From Sedimenticola sp. (GTDB lineage Bacteria; Pseudomonadota; Gammaproteobacteria; Chromatiales; Chromatiaceae), in the NCBI GenBank assembly GCA_027038775.1, contig JALWGP010000407.1, forward strand, positions 1-6,466: a stretch of DNA of 6,466 nucleotides, read 5' to 3'. This document shows, piece after piece, positions 1 to 5,330 of the stretch (position 1 is the first letter of the stretch; the number at the start of each line of letters is the position of its first letter). The position numbers and the translations under genes are program-made. The notes under the pieces are model-generated. The model saw nothing but the letters and a program-made list of their open reading frames with translations. It was not told the DNA's origin and made no database searches.

Positions 1-90
1 GAGCCCATCCACCTTCACCTGGCCGAAGTAGGCCCAGATGCAGAGCATGTCGGTGTAGTAGTCGATGGTGATCCGCCCGTTGTTTTCCAC
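1..90 (-). CDS. DsbA/FrnE-like thioredoxin-fold protein, N-terminal fragment (cut by window edge)
   Basis: Thirty codons are visible, running off the left edge. The peptide starts MENNGRITIDYYTDMLCIWA and continues into YFGQVKVDGL. This matches the first beta strand and active-site loop of the DsbA-family group that includes FrnE and 2-hydroxychromene-2-carboxylate isomerase, which typically begin with a strand, then Asp, then a Cys-containing loop. GTG at 90 is chosen because the frame contains no in-frame ATG between it and the upstream stop near 160; the ribosome-binding site is weak. Cys17 sits where the first catalytic cysteine belongs, but residue 20 is Ala, so there is no CxxC here. 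Such single-cysteine members act in thiol binding or isomerisation rather than as simple disulfide oxidases (family knowledge). The gene is divergent from lemA. The family call is fairly safe; substrate and full length cannot be seen. Confidence 0.7.
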   Translation of the reverse strand, partial: MENNGRITIDYYTDMLCIWAYFGQVKVDGL

Positions 91-122
91 GCTTTCCGAT
101 CCGCCAAGTGCGCCACGATTCG

Positions 123-149
123 CGGAAACATAACATGTTAGGATTTCCG
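123..149. promoter_or_regulatory. Nested palindrome between the divergent DsbA-like gene and lemA (possible operator)
   Basis: A perfect 10-bp palindrome, TAACATGTTA (131-140), lies inside a second inverted repeat, CGGAAA (123-128) and TTTCCG (144-149), giving a near-symmetric 27-bp element. It occupies the 88-bp gap between divergent starts at 90 and 179. A weak minus-strand promoter may overlap it: CTGACG (156-151) and TATGTT (132-127), 18 bp apart. The symmetry is seen directly; operator function is inference. Confidence 0.4.
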
Positions 150-178
150 GCGTCAGCCATCACCGGAGGGACCGCGTC

Positions 179-775
179 ATGAAGACCGCAACCATCGTCA
201 CCCTGGCGATCATCGCCGCCGTGGTGCTCTACATCATCTCCATCTACAACAAGCTGGTCACCCTGAAGAACCGCTACAAGAACGCCTTCGCCCAGATCGA
301 GGTGCAGCTCAAGCGGCGCTACGACCTCATCCCCAACCTGGTGGAGACGGCCAAGGCCTACATGAAGCACGAGCGCGAAACCCTGGAGGCGGTGATCGAC
401 GCCCGCAACGCCGCAGTGAACGCGTTGGCCAAGGCCGCCGCCGAACCCGGCAGCCCCGAGGCCATGGGCGCCCTGGCCGGCGCCGAGCAGAAGCTCACCG
501 GCGCCCTCGGCCACTTCAACATGGTGATGGAGGCCTATCCCGACCTCAAGGCCAACCAGAACATGATGCAGCTTCACGAGGAGCTGGTGAGCACCGAGAA
601 CAAGGTGGCCTTCGCCCGCCAGGCCTTCAACGACGCGGTGATGGAGTACAACACCTACCGCCAGTCCTTCCCGCCGGTGGTCTTCGCCGCCATGTTCGGC
701 CACCCCACCGACGCCAGGCTGCTGGAGTTCGAGGACAGCGCCCAGATCCAGGCGGCGCCCAAGGTCAGCTTCTGA
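179..775 (+). CDS. lemA: LemA family protein
   Basis: A 198-residue protein of the LemA family, close to the usual length. It has one N-terminal membrane helix (about residues 4-23), then a predicted all-helical soluble domain. The family signature is clear: NKLVTLKNRYKNAFAQI followed by LKRRYDLIPNLVET at about 44-57, and KHERETLEA nearby. The C-terminal helix around 120-158 (PDLKANQNMM, STENKVAFARQAFNDA) and the Phe-Pro pair at 164-165 are also typical. A strong GGAGGG (165-170) eight bases before the ATG fixes the start. LemA proteins are membrane-anchored with the helical domain outside the cytoplasm; their biochemical role is poorly defined, but they are repeatedly found next to membrane proteases. 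Here the M48 peptidase follows after only 21 bp, so the two are probably co-transcribed and may act together. The symbol follows the family name. Confidence 0.93.
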   Translation: MKTATIVTLAIIAAVVLYIISIYNKLVTLKNRYKNAFAQIEVQLKRRYDLIPNLVETAKAYMKHERETLEAVIDARNAAVNALAKAAAEPGSPEAMGALAGAEQKLTGALGHFNMVMEAYPDLKANQNMMQLHEELVSTENKVAFARQAFNDAVMEYNTYRQSFPPVVFAAMFGHPTDARLLEFEDSAQIQAAPKVSF

Positions 776-796
776 TCCGCTCCGCGCGCAAGCCGG

Positions 797-2743
797 ATGG
801 ACTTCTTCGCCGCCCAGGACGACGCCCGCCGCAAGACGCGATGGCTCATCGTGCTCTTCGTGCTGGCCATCCTCTCACTGGTGGTGCTCACCAACCTCTT
901 CATCATGCTCTTTGCCGAGTACTCCACCGACTACTACGTGCAGGGCCACACCCCCACCACCTTCTGGGAGCGCTTCGACTGGGAACGCTTCTTCTGGATC
1001 GGCCTGGGCGTCACCGCGGTGATCCTCCTGGGCAGCTTCATCCGCACTCTGTCGCTGCGCGGCGGCGGCCGGGTGGTGGCCGAGATGATGGGCGCACGGC
1101 TGGTCTCGGGAAACCCGCGCGATCCCCTGGAGCGGCGCCTGCTCAACGTGGTGGAGGAGATGGCCATCGCCTCGGGCACGCCGGTGCCCCAGGTCTACGT
1201 CATGGACCAGGAAGAAGGCATCAACGCCTTCGCCGCCGGCTTCGGCACCGGCGACGCGGTGATCGCCGTCACCCGCGGCACCCTGGAGAAACTCAACCGG
1301 GCCGAGCTGCAGGGCGTGGTGGCCCACGAGTTCAGCCATATCGTCAACGGCGACATGCGGCTCAACATCCGCCTCATCGGCATCCTCTTCGGCATCCTCA
1401 TGGTGGCCCTCATCGGCCGCCTGCTGCTGCGCTGGGGCGCCATCGCCAGCCACAGCCGCAGCCGGGACAGCAACGGCGGCGTGCCCCTGGTGGTGCTGGG
1501 GCTGGGGCTGCTGGTGCTGGGCTACGTGGGGGTCTTCTTCGGCAACCTCATCAAGGCCTCGGTGAGCCGCCAGCGCGAGTACCTGGCCGACGCCTCGGCG
1601 GTACAGTTCACCCGCGAGCCCCAGGGCATCGCCGGCGCCCTGAAGAAGATCGGTGGCGACGCCCAGGGCTCCCTCATCCGCCACCCCGACGCCGAGGAGC
1701 TGAGCCACACCTACTTCAGCGAGGGCATCCACTACCTGTTCGGGCTGAACGGTCTCTTCGCCACCCACCCGCCGCTGGAGAAGCGCATCCTGCGCGTCGA
1801 CCCTGGCTGGGACGGCGAGTTCATCGTGCCCCGCCCCGTCTCTCCCGCAGAAGTGGAACGGGAGGAGGAGAAACGCCACCGCCTTCCGTTGGAGGGGCTG
1901 GCGGCCGGCGGGGTGGTCCTCACCAGCGTACTGGACAGCATGGAGCGCGGCAGCACGCCCGATGTCGCCAACCTGGAGCAGGCGGAACGACTGCTCCACG
2001 CCATCCCCGCCGAGCTGGAAGAGGTGGCCCACGAGCCCCACGGCGCCCGGGCCCTGGTCTACGCCCTGGTGCTGGACCGCGAGCACGGGGTGCTGGCACA
2101 GCAGCTGGAGCACCTGCGCCGCCACGCCGACACCGGTGTGGCCGAGCTGACGGAACGGTACCTGGAACCGGTGCAACGGCTCGCGCCCGAACTGCGCATG
2201 ACGCTGGTGGACCTGGCCATGCCGGCCCTGCGCCAGCTCTCTCCTGCCCAGTACCGGCTGTTCCGCGGCAACCTGGCGACCCTCGTCAAGATGGACGGCC
2301 GCATCACCGCCTTCGAGTGGGCGCTGCAGAAGATCGTACTGCACAACCTGGAGATGGAGTTCGAGGGAAAGAAACCACCCCTGGGACGTCTCGGCCGCTA
2401 CCCTCCCCTGCGCAGGGAGATCGAGACCATGCTCGGCTACCTGGCCCACCACACCCACGAGAGCCGCATGGAGGCGCTGCACGCCTTCCAGGCGGGCGCG
2501 GAAGTGCTGGAGCTGGAGGGTCTGCAGATGCCGCCGGGCGAGGAGCTGACGCCAGATTCGCTGGAACAGTCGCTGGACCGCCTGGCCCACCTCAAGCCCC
2601 TGCTCAAGCCGAAGCTGCTCAAGGCCTGCGCCGCCTGCGTCGCCTCCGACGGCCGCATCACCGCCCTCGAGAGGGAGCTGCTGCGCGCCTTCTCCGCCCT
2701 GCTCGACTGCCCCCTGCCGCCGCTGCCCGCCGAAGCGGTCTGA
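797..2743 (+). CDS. M48 family membrane zinc metallopeptidase (HtpX-like core) with long C-terminal extension
   Basis: A 648-residue membrane protease. Helices are predicted at about 17-39, 65-84, 192-212 and 229-252. The zinc site is complete: HEFSH at 177-181 supplies His177, catalytic Glu178 and His181, and Glu261 in REYLADASAV supplies the third ligand, as in HtpX and Ste24. THPPLEKRI (323-331) is the usual end of the M48 core. HtpX itself is only about 290 residues; here a further 310 or so follow. Within them DGRITAFEW (500-508) and DGRITALER (618-626) look like repeated helical units, resembling TerB-like acidic motifs (tentative). The likely job is turnover of damaged or surplus membrane proteins. 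There is no clear Shine-Dalgarno, and ATCCG (775-779) can pair with CGGAT (794-798) across the start codon, so translation may depend on lemA upstream. The MDFF-AQD-ARRKT N-terminus fits family members, supporting this ATG. Confidence 0.93.
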   Translation: MDFFAAQDDARRKTRWLIVLFVLAILSLVVLTNLFIMLFAEYSTDYYVQGHTPTTFWERFDWERFFWIGLGVTAVILLGSFIRTLSLRGGGRVVAEMMGARLVSGNPRDPLERRLLNVVEEMAIASGTPVPQVYVMDQEEGINAFAAGFGTGDAVIAVTRGTLEKLNRAELQGVVAHEFSHIVNGDMRLNIRLIGILFGILMVALIGRLLLRWGAIASHSRSRDSNGGVPLVVLGLGLLVLGYVGVFFGNLIKASVSRQREYLADASAVQFTREPQGIAGALKKIGGDAQGSLIRHPDAEELSHTYFSEGIHYLFGLNGLFATHPPLEKRILRVDPGWDGEFIVPRPVSPAEVEREEEKRHRLPLEGLAAGGVVLTSVLDSMERGSTPDVANLEQAERLLHAIPAELEEVAHEPHGARALVYALVLDREHGVLAQQLEHLRRHADTGVAELTERYLEPVQRLAPELRMTLVDLAMPALRQLSPAQYRLFRGNLATLVKMDGRITAFEWALQKIVLHNLEMEFEGKKPPLGRLGRYPPLRREIETMLGYLAHHTHESRMEALHAFQAGAEVLELEGLQMPPGEELTPDSLEQSLDRLAHLKPLLKPKLLKACAACVASDGRITALERELLRAFSALLDCPLPPLPAEAV

Positions 2744-2744
2744 C

Positions 2745-3233
2745 TCAAGCGGAAGCGCCCGCCGCCTTCCCCTGCCCAGGCAGCTCGCCCCGCGAGGCCA
2801 GGCCGCCGGCCGAAGCCTCCATCACCACCGTCACCATGGCCATGACGAGCGTTGGCATGACGGCGATGCGGGTCACCACGGTGACCATGATGTTGGCCAT
2901 GTGGGCGTCCTTCATGCCCGAGGTGAGCAGCTCGGCCAGCAGGAAGATGGCGATGGAGCCGGCGTAGCCCCACATGAGCAGCCTGCAGCGGCGGAAGGCC
3001 AGCTGCCAGTGGGTCGCCACGAAGGGCCGGGTCTCCCGGCGGCTGCGCAGCCAGGTGTAGGTGATCACCATACCCGAGAGCACCAGCGGGATCAGCATCC
3101 CCGCGCGGCCGATCTCCAGCACCATGGTGGCCGGGGTCAGCAGCAGGTGAAAGAAGAAGATGTTGAGCACGAAGAGGTCGTGGGCCCAGCGGGCGGACTT
3201 CTTGTCGCGGTCGGAAATCTCCATGTCGGCCAT
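2745..3233 (-). CDS. Small polytopic membrane protein of unknown function
   Basis: A 162-residue protein with four likely membrane helices at about 20-39, 44-62, 85-104 and 113-138. The frame stays open upstream to 3536, but that extension has the composition of noncoding sequence and overlaps the ssrA gene, so ATG at 3233 (MADMEISDRDKK) is preferred; ATG at 3224 is an alternative. Neither has a good ribosome-binding site. Notable residues are the charged amphipathic start (DRDKKSARWAHDLF), Pro34, Glu40 and Arg43 between helices 1 and 2, a basic loop (RSRRETR, 63-69), and Arg122 and Pro127 in the last helix. I do not recognise a named family. It converges on the M48 gene, its stop being one base from the peptidase stop, which is no strong evidence for shared function. 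A TAGAAT box at 3262-3257 could be its -10 element. Confidence 0.75.
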   Translation of the reverse strand: MADMEISDRDKKSARWAHDLFVLNIFFFHLLLTPATMVLEIGRAGMLIPLVLSGMVITYTWLRSRRETRPFVATHWQLAFRRCRLLMWGYAGSIAIFLLAELLTSGMKDAHMANIMVTVVTRIAVMPTLVMAMVTVVMEASAGGLASRGELPGQGKAAGASA

Positions 3234-3256
3234 CCGGGTTGGGGCGAATGGCCAAG

Positions 3257-3262
3257 ATTCTA
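3257..3262 (-). promoter_or_regulatory. Possible -10 element for the membrane protein gene
   Basis: TAGAAT reads on the minus strand, five of six bases matching the sigma-70 -10 consensus. It would start transcription around 3250, giving a leader of roughly 16 bases before ATG 3233. No convincing -35 box is placed 16-18 bp upstream, so the call is weak. The site also lies in a TTCTAGAA palindrome (3258-3265). Confidence 0.25.
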
Positions 3263-3383
3263 GAAGGAAGGCGCCGGGATCGCAGTGACAATTCTCAGCC
3301 AAGTGGTTGATTTTTCGTGTGTGTGACCGGGTATGTCGTGTTCGGCCCGGGGGCGGGCCTCCTACAAATGGAGGTTCACCAGG

Positions 3384-3412
3384 TTGCAAGGGAACCAAGC
3401 GCCCCCTAAACT
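3384..3412 (+). promoter_or_regulatory. Sigma-70-type promoter of ssrA
   Basis: TTGCAA (3384-3389) and TAAACT (3407-3412) each match four of six consensus bases and are separated by exactly 17 bp. Transcription would start around 3419-3420, about ten bases before the mature tmRNA 5' end, leaving a short leader for RNase P to remove, as in E. coli ssrA. The spacing and position make this more convincing than the box scores alone. Confidence 0.55.
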
Positions 3413-3429
3413 GTCCTATCGATTGCAAC

Positions 3430-3795
3430 GGGGGCGACACGGCTTTCGACGTGGATTGCAAAACCCGAGGTGCATGCCGAGGATGCAGAGATCCTCGTAA
3501 ATCCCTCTGCAAAAAGATAGTTGCCAACGACGACAACTACGCACTCGCTGCCTAAACACCAGTAGAGTGCCGTCTCACCGGGCTGTGCCCGTGCGGTCCG
3601 GATTCGAGGCGTCATCCTTCACGGGATCGCGGCAAGGCTCGTCCGGGGCCAAGCCGTTAAACCCTTACCGGACTCGCCGCAAAACCGCCCTGTCCGTCGG
3701 GTGGCAAGCGGTCAAATCTCAATAGACGGACTAAGCATGTAGAGCCGAGGGCGGAGGATCCGCGGACGCGGGTTCGATTCCCGCCGCCTCCACCA
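3430..3795 (+). ncRNA. ssrA: Transfer-messenger RNA (tmRNA), one-piece
   Basis: A complete 366-base tmRNA, against 363 in E. coli. The ends form a tRNA-like acceptor stem: GGGGGCG (3430-3436) pairs with CGCCTCC (3785-3791), with a G.U wobble at the third pair, the alanyl-tRNA synthetase identity element, followed by encoded ACCA (3792-3795). The conserved TTTCGACG after the acceptor strand, the GGTGCATGCCGAGG block, the TAAGCATGTAG block near the 3' end and the T-arm GCGGGTTCGATTCCCGC are all present. Pseudoknot PK1 is exact: CGAGGAT (3478-3484) pairs with ATCCTCG (3491-3497), and GCAGAG (3485-3490) with CTCTGC (3505-3510). With SmpB (not in this window) it rescues stalled ribosomes and tags the nascent peptide for proteolysis. 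It lies on its own between a promoter and a terminator. Confidence 0.98.
3523..3555 (+). other. tmRNA tag-peptide reading frame (ANDDNYALAA)
   Basis: The resume codon is GCC at 3523, just after the AAAAAGATAGTT segment that positions it in the ribosome. The frame reads ANDDNYALAA and ends at TAA (3553-3555). The terminal ALAA is the degron recognised by ClpXP-type proteases, and the AND start carries the SspB contact region in E. coli (family knowledge). Compared with E. coli the only change is Glu4 to Asp. Confidence 0.96.
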
Positions 3796-3799
3796 ATCG

Positions 3800-3830
3800 A
3801 AAGCCCTTGGCAATCCGGCCAGAGGCTTTT
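3800..3830 (+). terminator. Intrinsic terminator of ssrA
   Basis: The hairpin begins five bases after the tmRNA CCA end. AAAGCC (3800-3805) pairs with GGCTTT (3824-3829), and TGGC (3808-3811) with GCCA (3818-3821), around the loop AATCCG; one C-A mismatch and a T.G wobble separate the two stem parts. The 3' side runs into TTTT then GTATATT. This is a standard Rho-independent arrangement. Confidence 0.85.
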
Positions 3831-3931
3831 GTATATTCAGGCAACGCTGTTCAAAATGAGATGCCAGGGAATGGCCACCTACTGCACCGTCCGCCCACTC
3901 GCGGCCACCGATGCCGCAGGCAACGCCAGCC

Positions 3932-4381
3932 TCAACCATTCTCTCCCGCAAGCAACGCCATCACCTTCCGCCACCCCGCCTCGGCGCGCGGCCCGGCCTT
4001 GCGAAAGACCTCGGCGAGCTGCGACCGCTGTTCGCCGGTGAGGGCCTCTTCCAGCCGCCTGCCCTTCCCCGTGAGCTTCAGCCGCTTGACCCGGCGGTCC
4101 CTGGCGTCGCGCTTCGACTCGATGTAGCCGTCCTCCACCAGCTGGCGCAGGGGCCGGTTCAGGTACTGCTTGCTCACCCGCATGATGGAGAGCAGCTCGT
4201 TGACGCTGCAGCCGGGATTGCGGCCCACGAAGTAGAGCACCCGGTGGTGCACGCGGGAATAGCCCAGCGCCCGCAGCCGCTCGTCGGGGTGGGCGGTGAT
4301 GGCGCGGAAGCCGAAGTGCAGGGCTTCCAGCGCCCGGTTCATCTCCTCGCGGGAATGGGCATCGTTTTTTTGGTCAATCAT
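3932..4381 (-). CDS. MarR family transcriptional regulator
   Basis: A 149-residue winged-helix regulator of normal MarR size. The N-terminal helices form part of the dimer interface; the DNA-binding domain spans about 56-107. NPGCSVNELLSIMRVSKQYL (55-74) holds the first helices, VSKQYLNRPLRQLVEDGYIE the recognition helix, and RDARDRRVKRLKLTGKG (91-107) the wing with the usual Asp-Arg pair. The gene is divergent from an aminotransferase-cupin operon and is flanked by two matching inverted repeats, so it most likely represses both itself and that operon until a small ligand binds; this is inference. ATG 4381 is preceded by TATAAT ending six bases upstream and no ribosome-binding site, suggesting a leaderless message. 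The next in-frame Met (14) has GAGGAG directly abutting it, too close to work. The ligand is unknown. Confidence 0.92.
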   Translation of the reverse strand: MIDQKNDAHSREEMNRALEALHFGFRAITAHPDERLRALGYSRVHHRVLYFVGRNPGCSVNELLSIMRVSKQYLNRPLRQLVEDGYIESKRDARDRRVKRLKLTGKGRRLEEALTGEQRSQLAEVFRKAGPRAEAGWRKVMALLAGENG

Positions 4382-4387
4382 ATTGAC
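4373..4387. promoter_or_regulatory. Operator copy 1, GTCAA-N5-TTGAC, covering the marR start codon
   Basis: GTCAAT (4373-4378), CAT, ATTGAC (4382-4387): a perfect 6-3-6 inverted repeat. The central CAT is the complement of the marR ATG, so the first codons of marR (Met-Ile-Asp) form part of the site. Its right arm also contributes to TTGACA (4383-4388), the best -35 box for the aminotransferase operon. Size and symmetry fit a MarR dimer site; binding is inferred. Confidence 0.65.
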
Positions 4388-4412
4388 ATTATATCCCGAC
4401 CCGCGGCATGAT
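4383..4412 (+). promoter_or_regulatory. Putative promoter of the aminotransferase-cupin operon
   Basis: TTGACA (4383-4388) is a perfect -35 consensus, followed after 18 bp by CATGAT (4407-4412), four of six matches to the -10 box. Transcription would begin near 4419-4420, inside operator copy 2. GATAAT (4413-4418) is a better -10 by sequence but sits 24 bp from the -35, too far. Confidence 0.45.
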
Positions 4413-4417
4413 GATAA
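4388..4417 (-). promoter_or_regulatory. Putative promoter of the marR gene
   Basis: On the minus strand a perfect TATAAT (4393-4388) lies 18 bp after TTATCA (4417-4412), four of six matches to -35. Only six bases separate TATAAT from the marR ATG, so transcription should start at or next to the A of the start codon. The -10 directly abuts operator copy 1, consistent with autorepression. Confidence 0.5.
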
Positions 4418-4419
4418 TG

Positions 4420-4434
4420 GTCAACTATATTGAC
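4420..4434. promoter_or_regulatory. Operator copy 2, GTCAA-N5-TTGAC, upstream of the aminotransferase gene
   Basis: GTCAA (4420-4424), CTATA, TTGAC (4430-4434): the same 5-5-5 arrangement as copy 1, in a shared wider context (TGGTCAA before, and an AT-rich ATTAT-like stretch after). The centres of the two copies are 47 bp apart. This copy covers the predicted transcription start of the aminotransferase operon and ends six bases before its ribosome-binding site. Confidence 0.65.
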
Positions 4435-4451
4435 TATTATGGAGGTTCCGC

Positions 4452-5330
4452 ATGACCACTGGCGTCTGCTGGCTCGACGGCCGGATCCAGCCGCTGGCCG
4501 GGGCCCGGGTCCCCGTACTGGATCACGGCCTGCTTTACGGCGACGGTGTCTTCGAGGGCATCCGCTTCTACTTCGGCCGCCCCTTCCTGCTGGGGGATCA
4601 CCTGGAGCGGCTGCGCAGGTCGGCGCGGGCCATCGCCCTCGCCTGTCCCTGGAGCGACGACGAGCTGGCGCGCATCGTCGGCGAGGTGGTCGCCGCCTTC
4701 GGCGAACCGGAAGGCTACATCCGCCTCGTCGTCACCCGCGGTGAGGGCCCCCTGGGCATCGACCCCGCGCCCTGCACCACCCCCAGGCTCATCGTCATCG
4801 CCGCCCGGCTCGAGATGGTGAACCACGCCCACCGCCAGACAGGCGTGTGCCTGGTCACCGCGGCCACCCGCCGCCTGCCGCCGGACGGTCTGGACCCGCG
4901 CATCAAGAGCCTGAACTATCTCAACCACATCCTGGCACGCATCGAGGCCAACGCCGCCGGGGCCGACGAGGCGGTGCTGCTCAACACCCGTGGCCAGGTG
5001 GCGGAAGGCACGGCGGACAACCTCTTCATCGTGCGGAGTGGCAGCCTGCTCACCCCGCCGGTCACCGACGGCGCCCTCGAAGGGATCACCCGACGGCTCG
5101 TGATGGAGCTGGCGGAAGAGGAAGGCATCCCGGTGCGGGAGCAGTCCCTGGGACCCTGGGATCTTCACACCGCCGAGGAGTGCTTCCTTACCGGAACCGG
5201 CGCCGAGCTGGTGCCGGTGCGTGAGATCGACGGGCGCCCCCTGCCGGCCTGTCCCGGTCCCCTCTACCGGCGCTGTAACGAGGCCTTCCGGACCTTCATT
5301 CAACGAGAATGTGGAGGATCCCGCCCATGA
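4452..5330 (+). CDS. Class IV PLP-dependent aminotransferase (branched-chain aminotransferase-like)
   Basis: A 292-residue fold-type IV transaminase of normal length. YGDGVFEGIR (29-38) is the N-terminal signature; Lys152 in DPRIKSLNYLNHILA is the PLP Schiff-base lysine; Glu185 in AEGTADNLF is the residue that contacts the pyridine nitrogen; GITRR (211-215) and GTGAELVPV (248-256) supply phosphate-binding and C-terminal motifs. The IKSLNYLN and EGTADN blocks resemble IlvE-type branched-chain aminotransferases, which transfer the amino group between Leu, Ile or Val and 2-oxoglutarate, but D-amino-acid transaminase and aminodeoxychorismate lyase share the fold, so the substrate is uncertain. 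GGAGG (4441-4445) six bases before the ATG fixes the start. Control by an adjacent MarR and pairing with a cupin suggest a conditional, non-housekeeping role rather than the main ilvE (inference). Confidence 0.9.
   Translation: MTTGVCWLDGRIQPLAGARVPVLDHGLLYGDGVFEGIRFYFGRPFLLGDHLERLRRSARAIALACPWSDDELARIVGEVVAAFGEPEGYIRLVVTRGEGPLGIDPAPCTTPRLIVIAARLEMVNHAHRQTGVCLVTAATRRLPPDGLDPRIKSLNYLNHILARIEANAAGADEAVLLNTRGQVAEGTADNLFIVRSGSLLTPPVTDGALEGITRRLVMELAEEEGIPVREQSLGPWDLHTAEECFLTGTGAELVPVREIDGRPLPACPGPLYRRCNEAFRTFIQRECGGSRP
5313..5317 (+). promoter_or_regulatory. Ribosome-binding site that sets the cupin start
   Basis: GGAGG lies nine bases before ATG 5327. An in-frame ATG at 5309 would place this site inside the coding sequence and has no comparable Shine-Dalgarno upstream, so 5327 is the better start. 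The site lies within the last codons of the aminotransferase gene (Gly-Gly near its C-terminus). Confidence 0.7.

Noticed and set aside
875..2590. 571-codon open frame on the minus strand opposite the M48 gene
   Set aside because: It is a shadow of a GC-rich gene: rich in His, Gln and Ala with no recognisable domain, while the plus strand encodes a full M48 protease with intact zinc motifs.
841..2967. 708-codon plus-strand frame overlapping the M48 gene
   Set aside because: Its Arg/Pro/Gly/His-rich composition is typical of an out-of-frame reading of GC-rich coding DNA, and it runs through the convergent gene.
3369..3410. 13-codon ORF (MEVHQVAREPSAP) just before ssrA
   Set aside because: No ribosome-binding site, and it overlaps the predicted ssrA promoter.
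3234..3536. N-terminal extension of the membrane protein back to 3536
   Set aside because: It would run through the ssrA promoter and into the tmRNA gene, and its composition is not protein-like; the helices start after ATG 3233.
3768..3847. Integrative element at the tmRNA 3' end
   Set aside because: No repeat of the tmRNA 3' end, no integrase and no composition shift were seen in the downstream 2.6 kb.
3838..3926. Direct repeat CAGGCAACGC at 3838-3847 and 3917-3926
   Set aside because: Only 10 bp, two copies, with no associated structure or mobile element; may well be chance.
3712..3951. 79-codon minus-strand ORF over the end of tmRNA
   Set aside because: Most of it is antisense to the conserved 3' part of tmRNA; open by chance.
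4365..4371. Run of seven T (A in the marR coding strand) as a phase-variation tract
   Set aside because: Seven bases is short for slippage-based switching, and the frame is intact.
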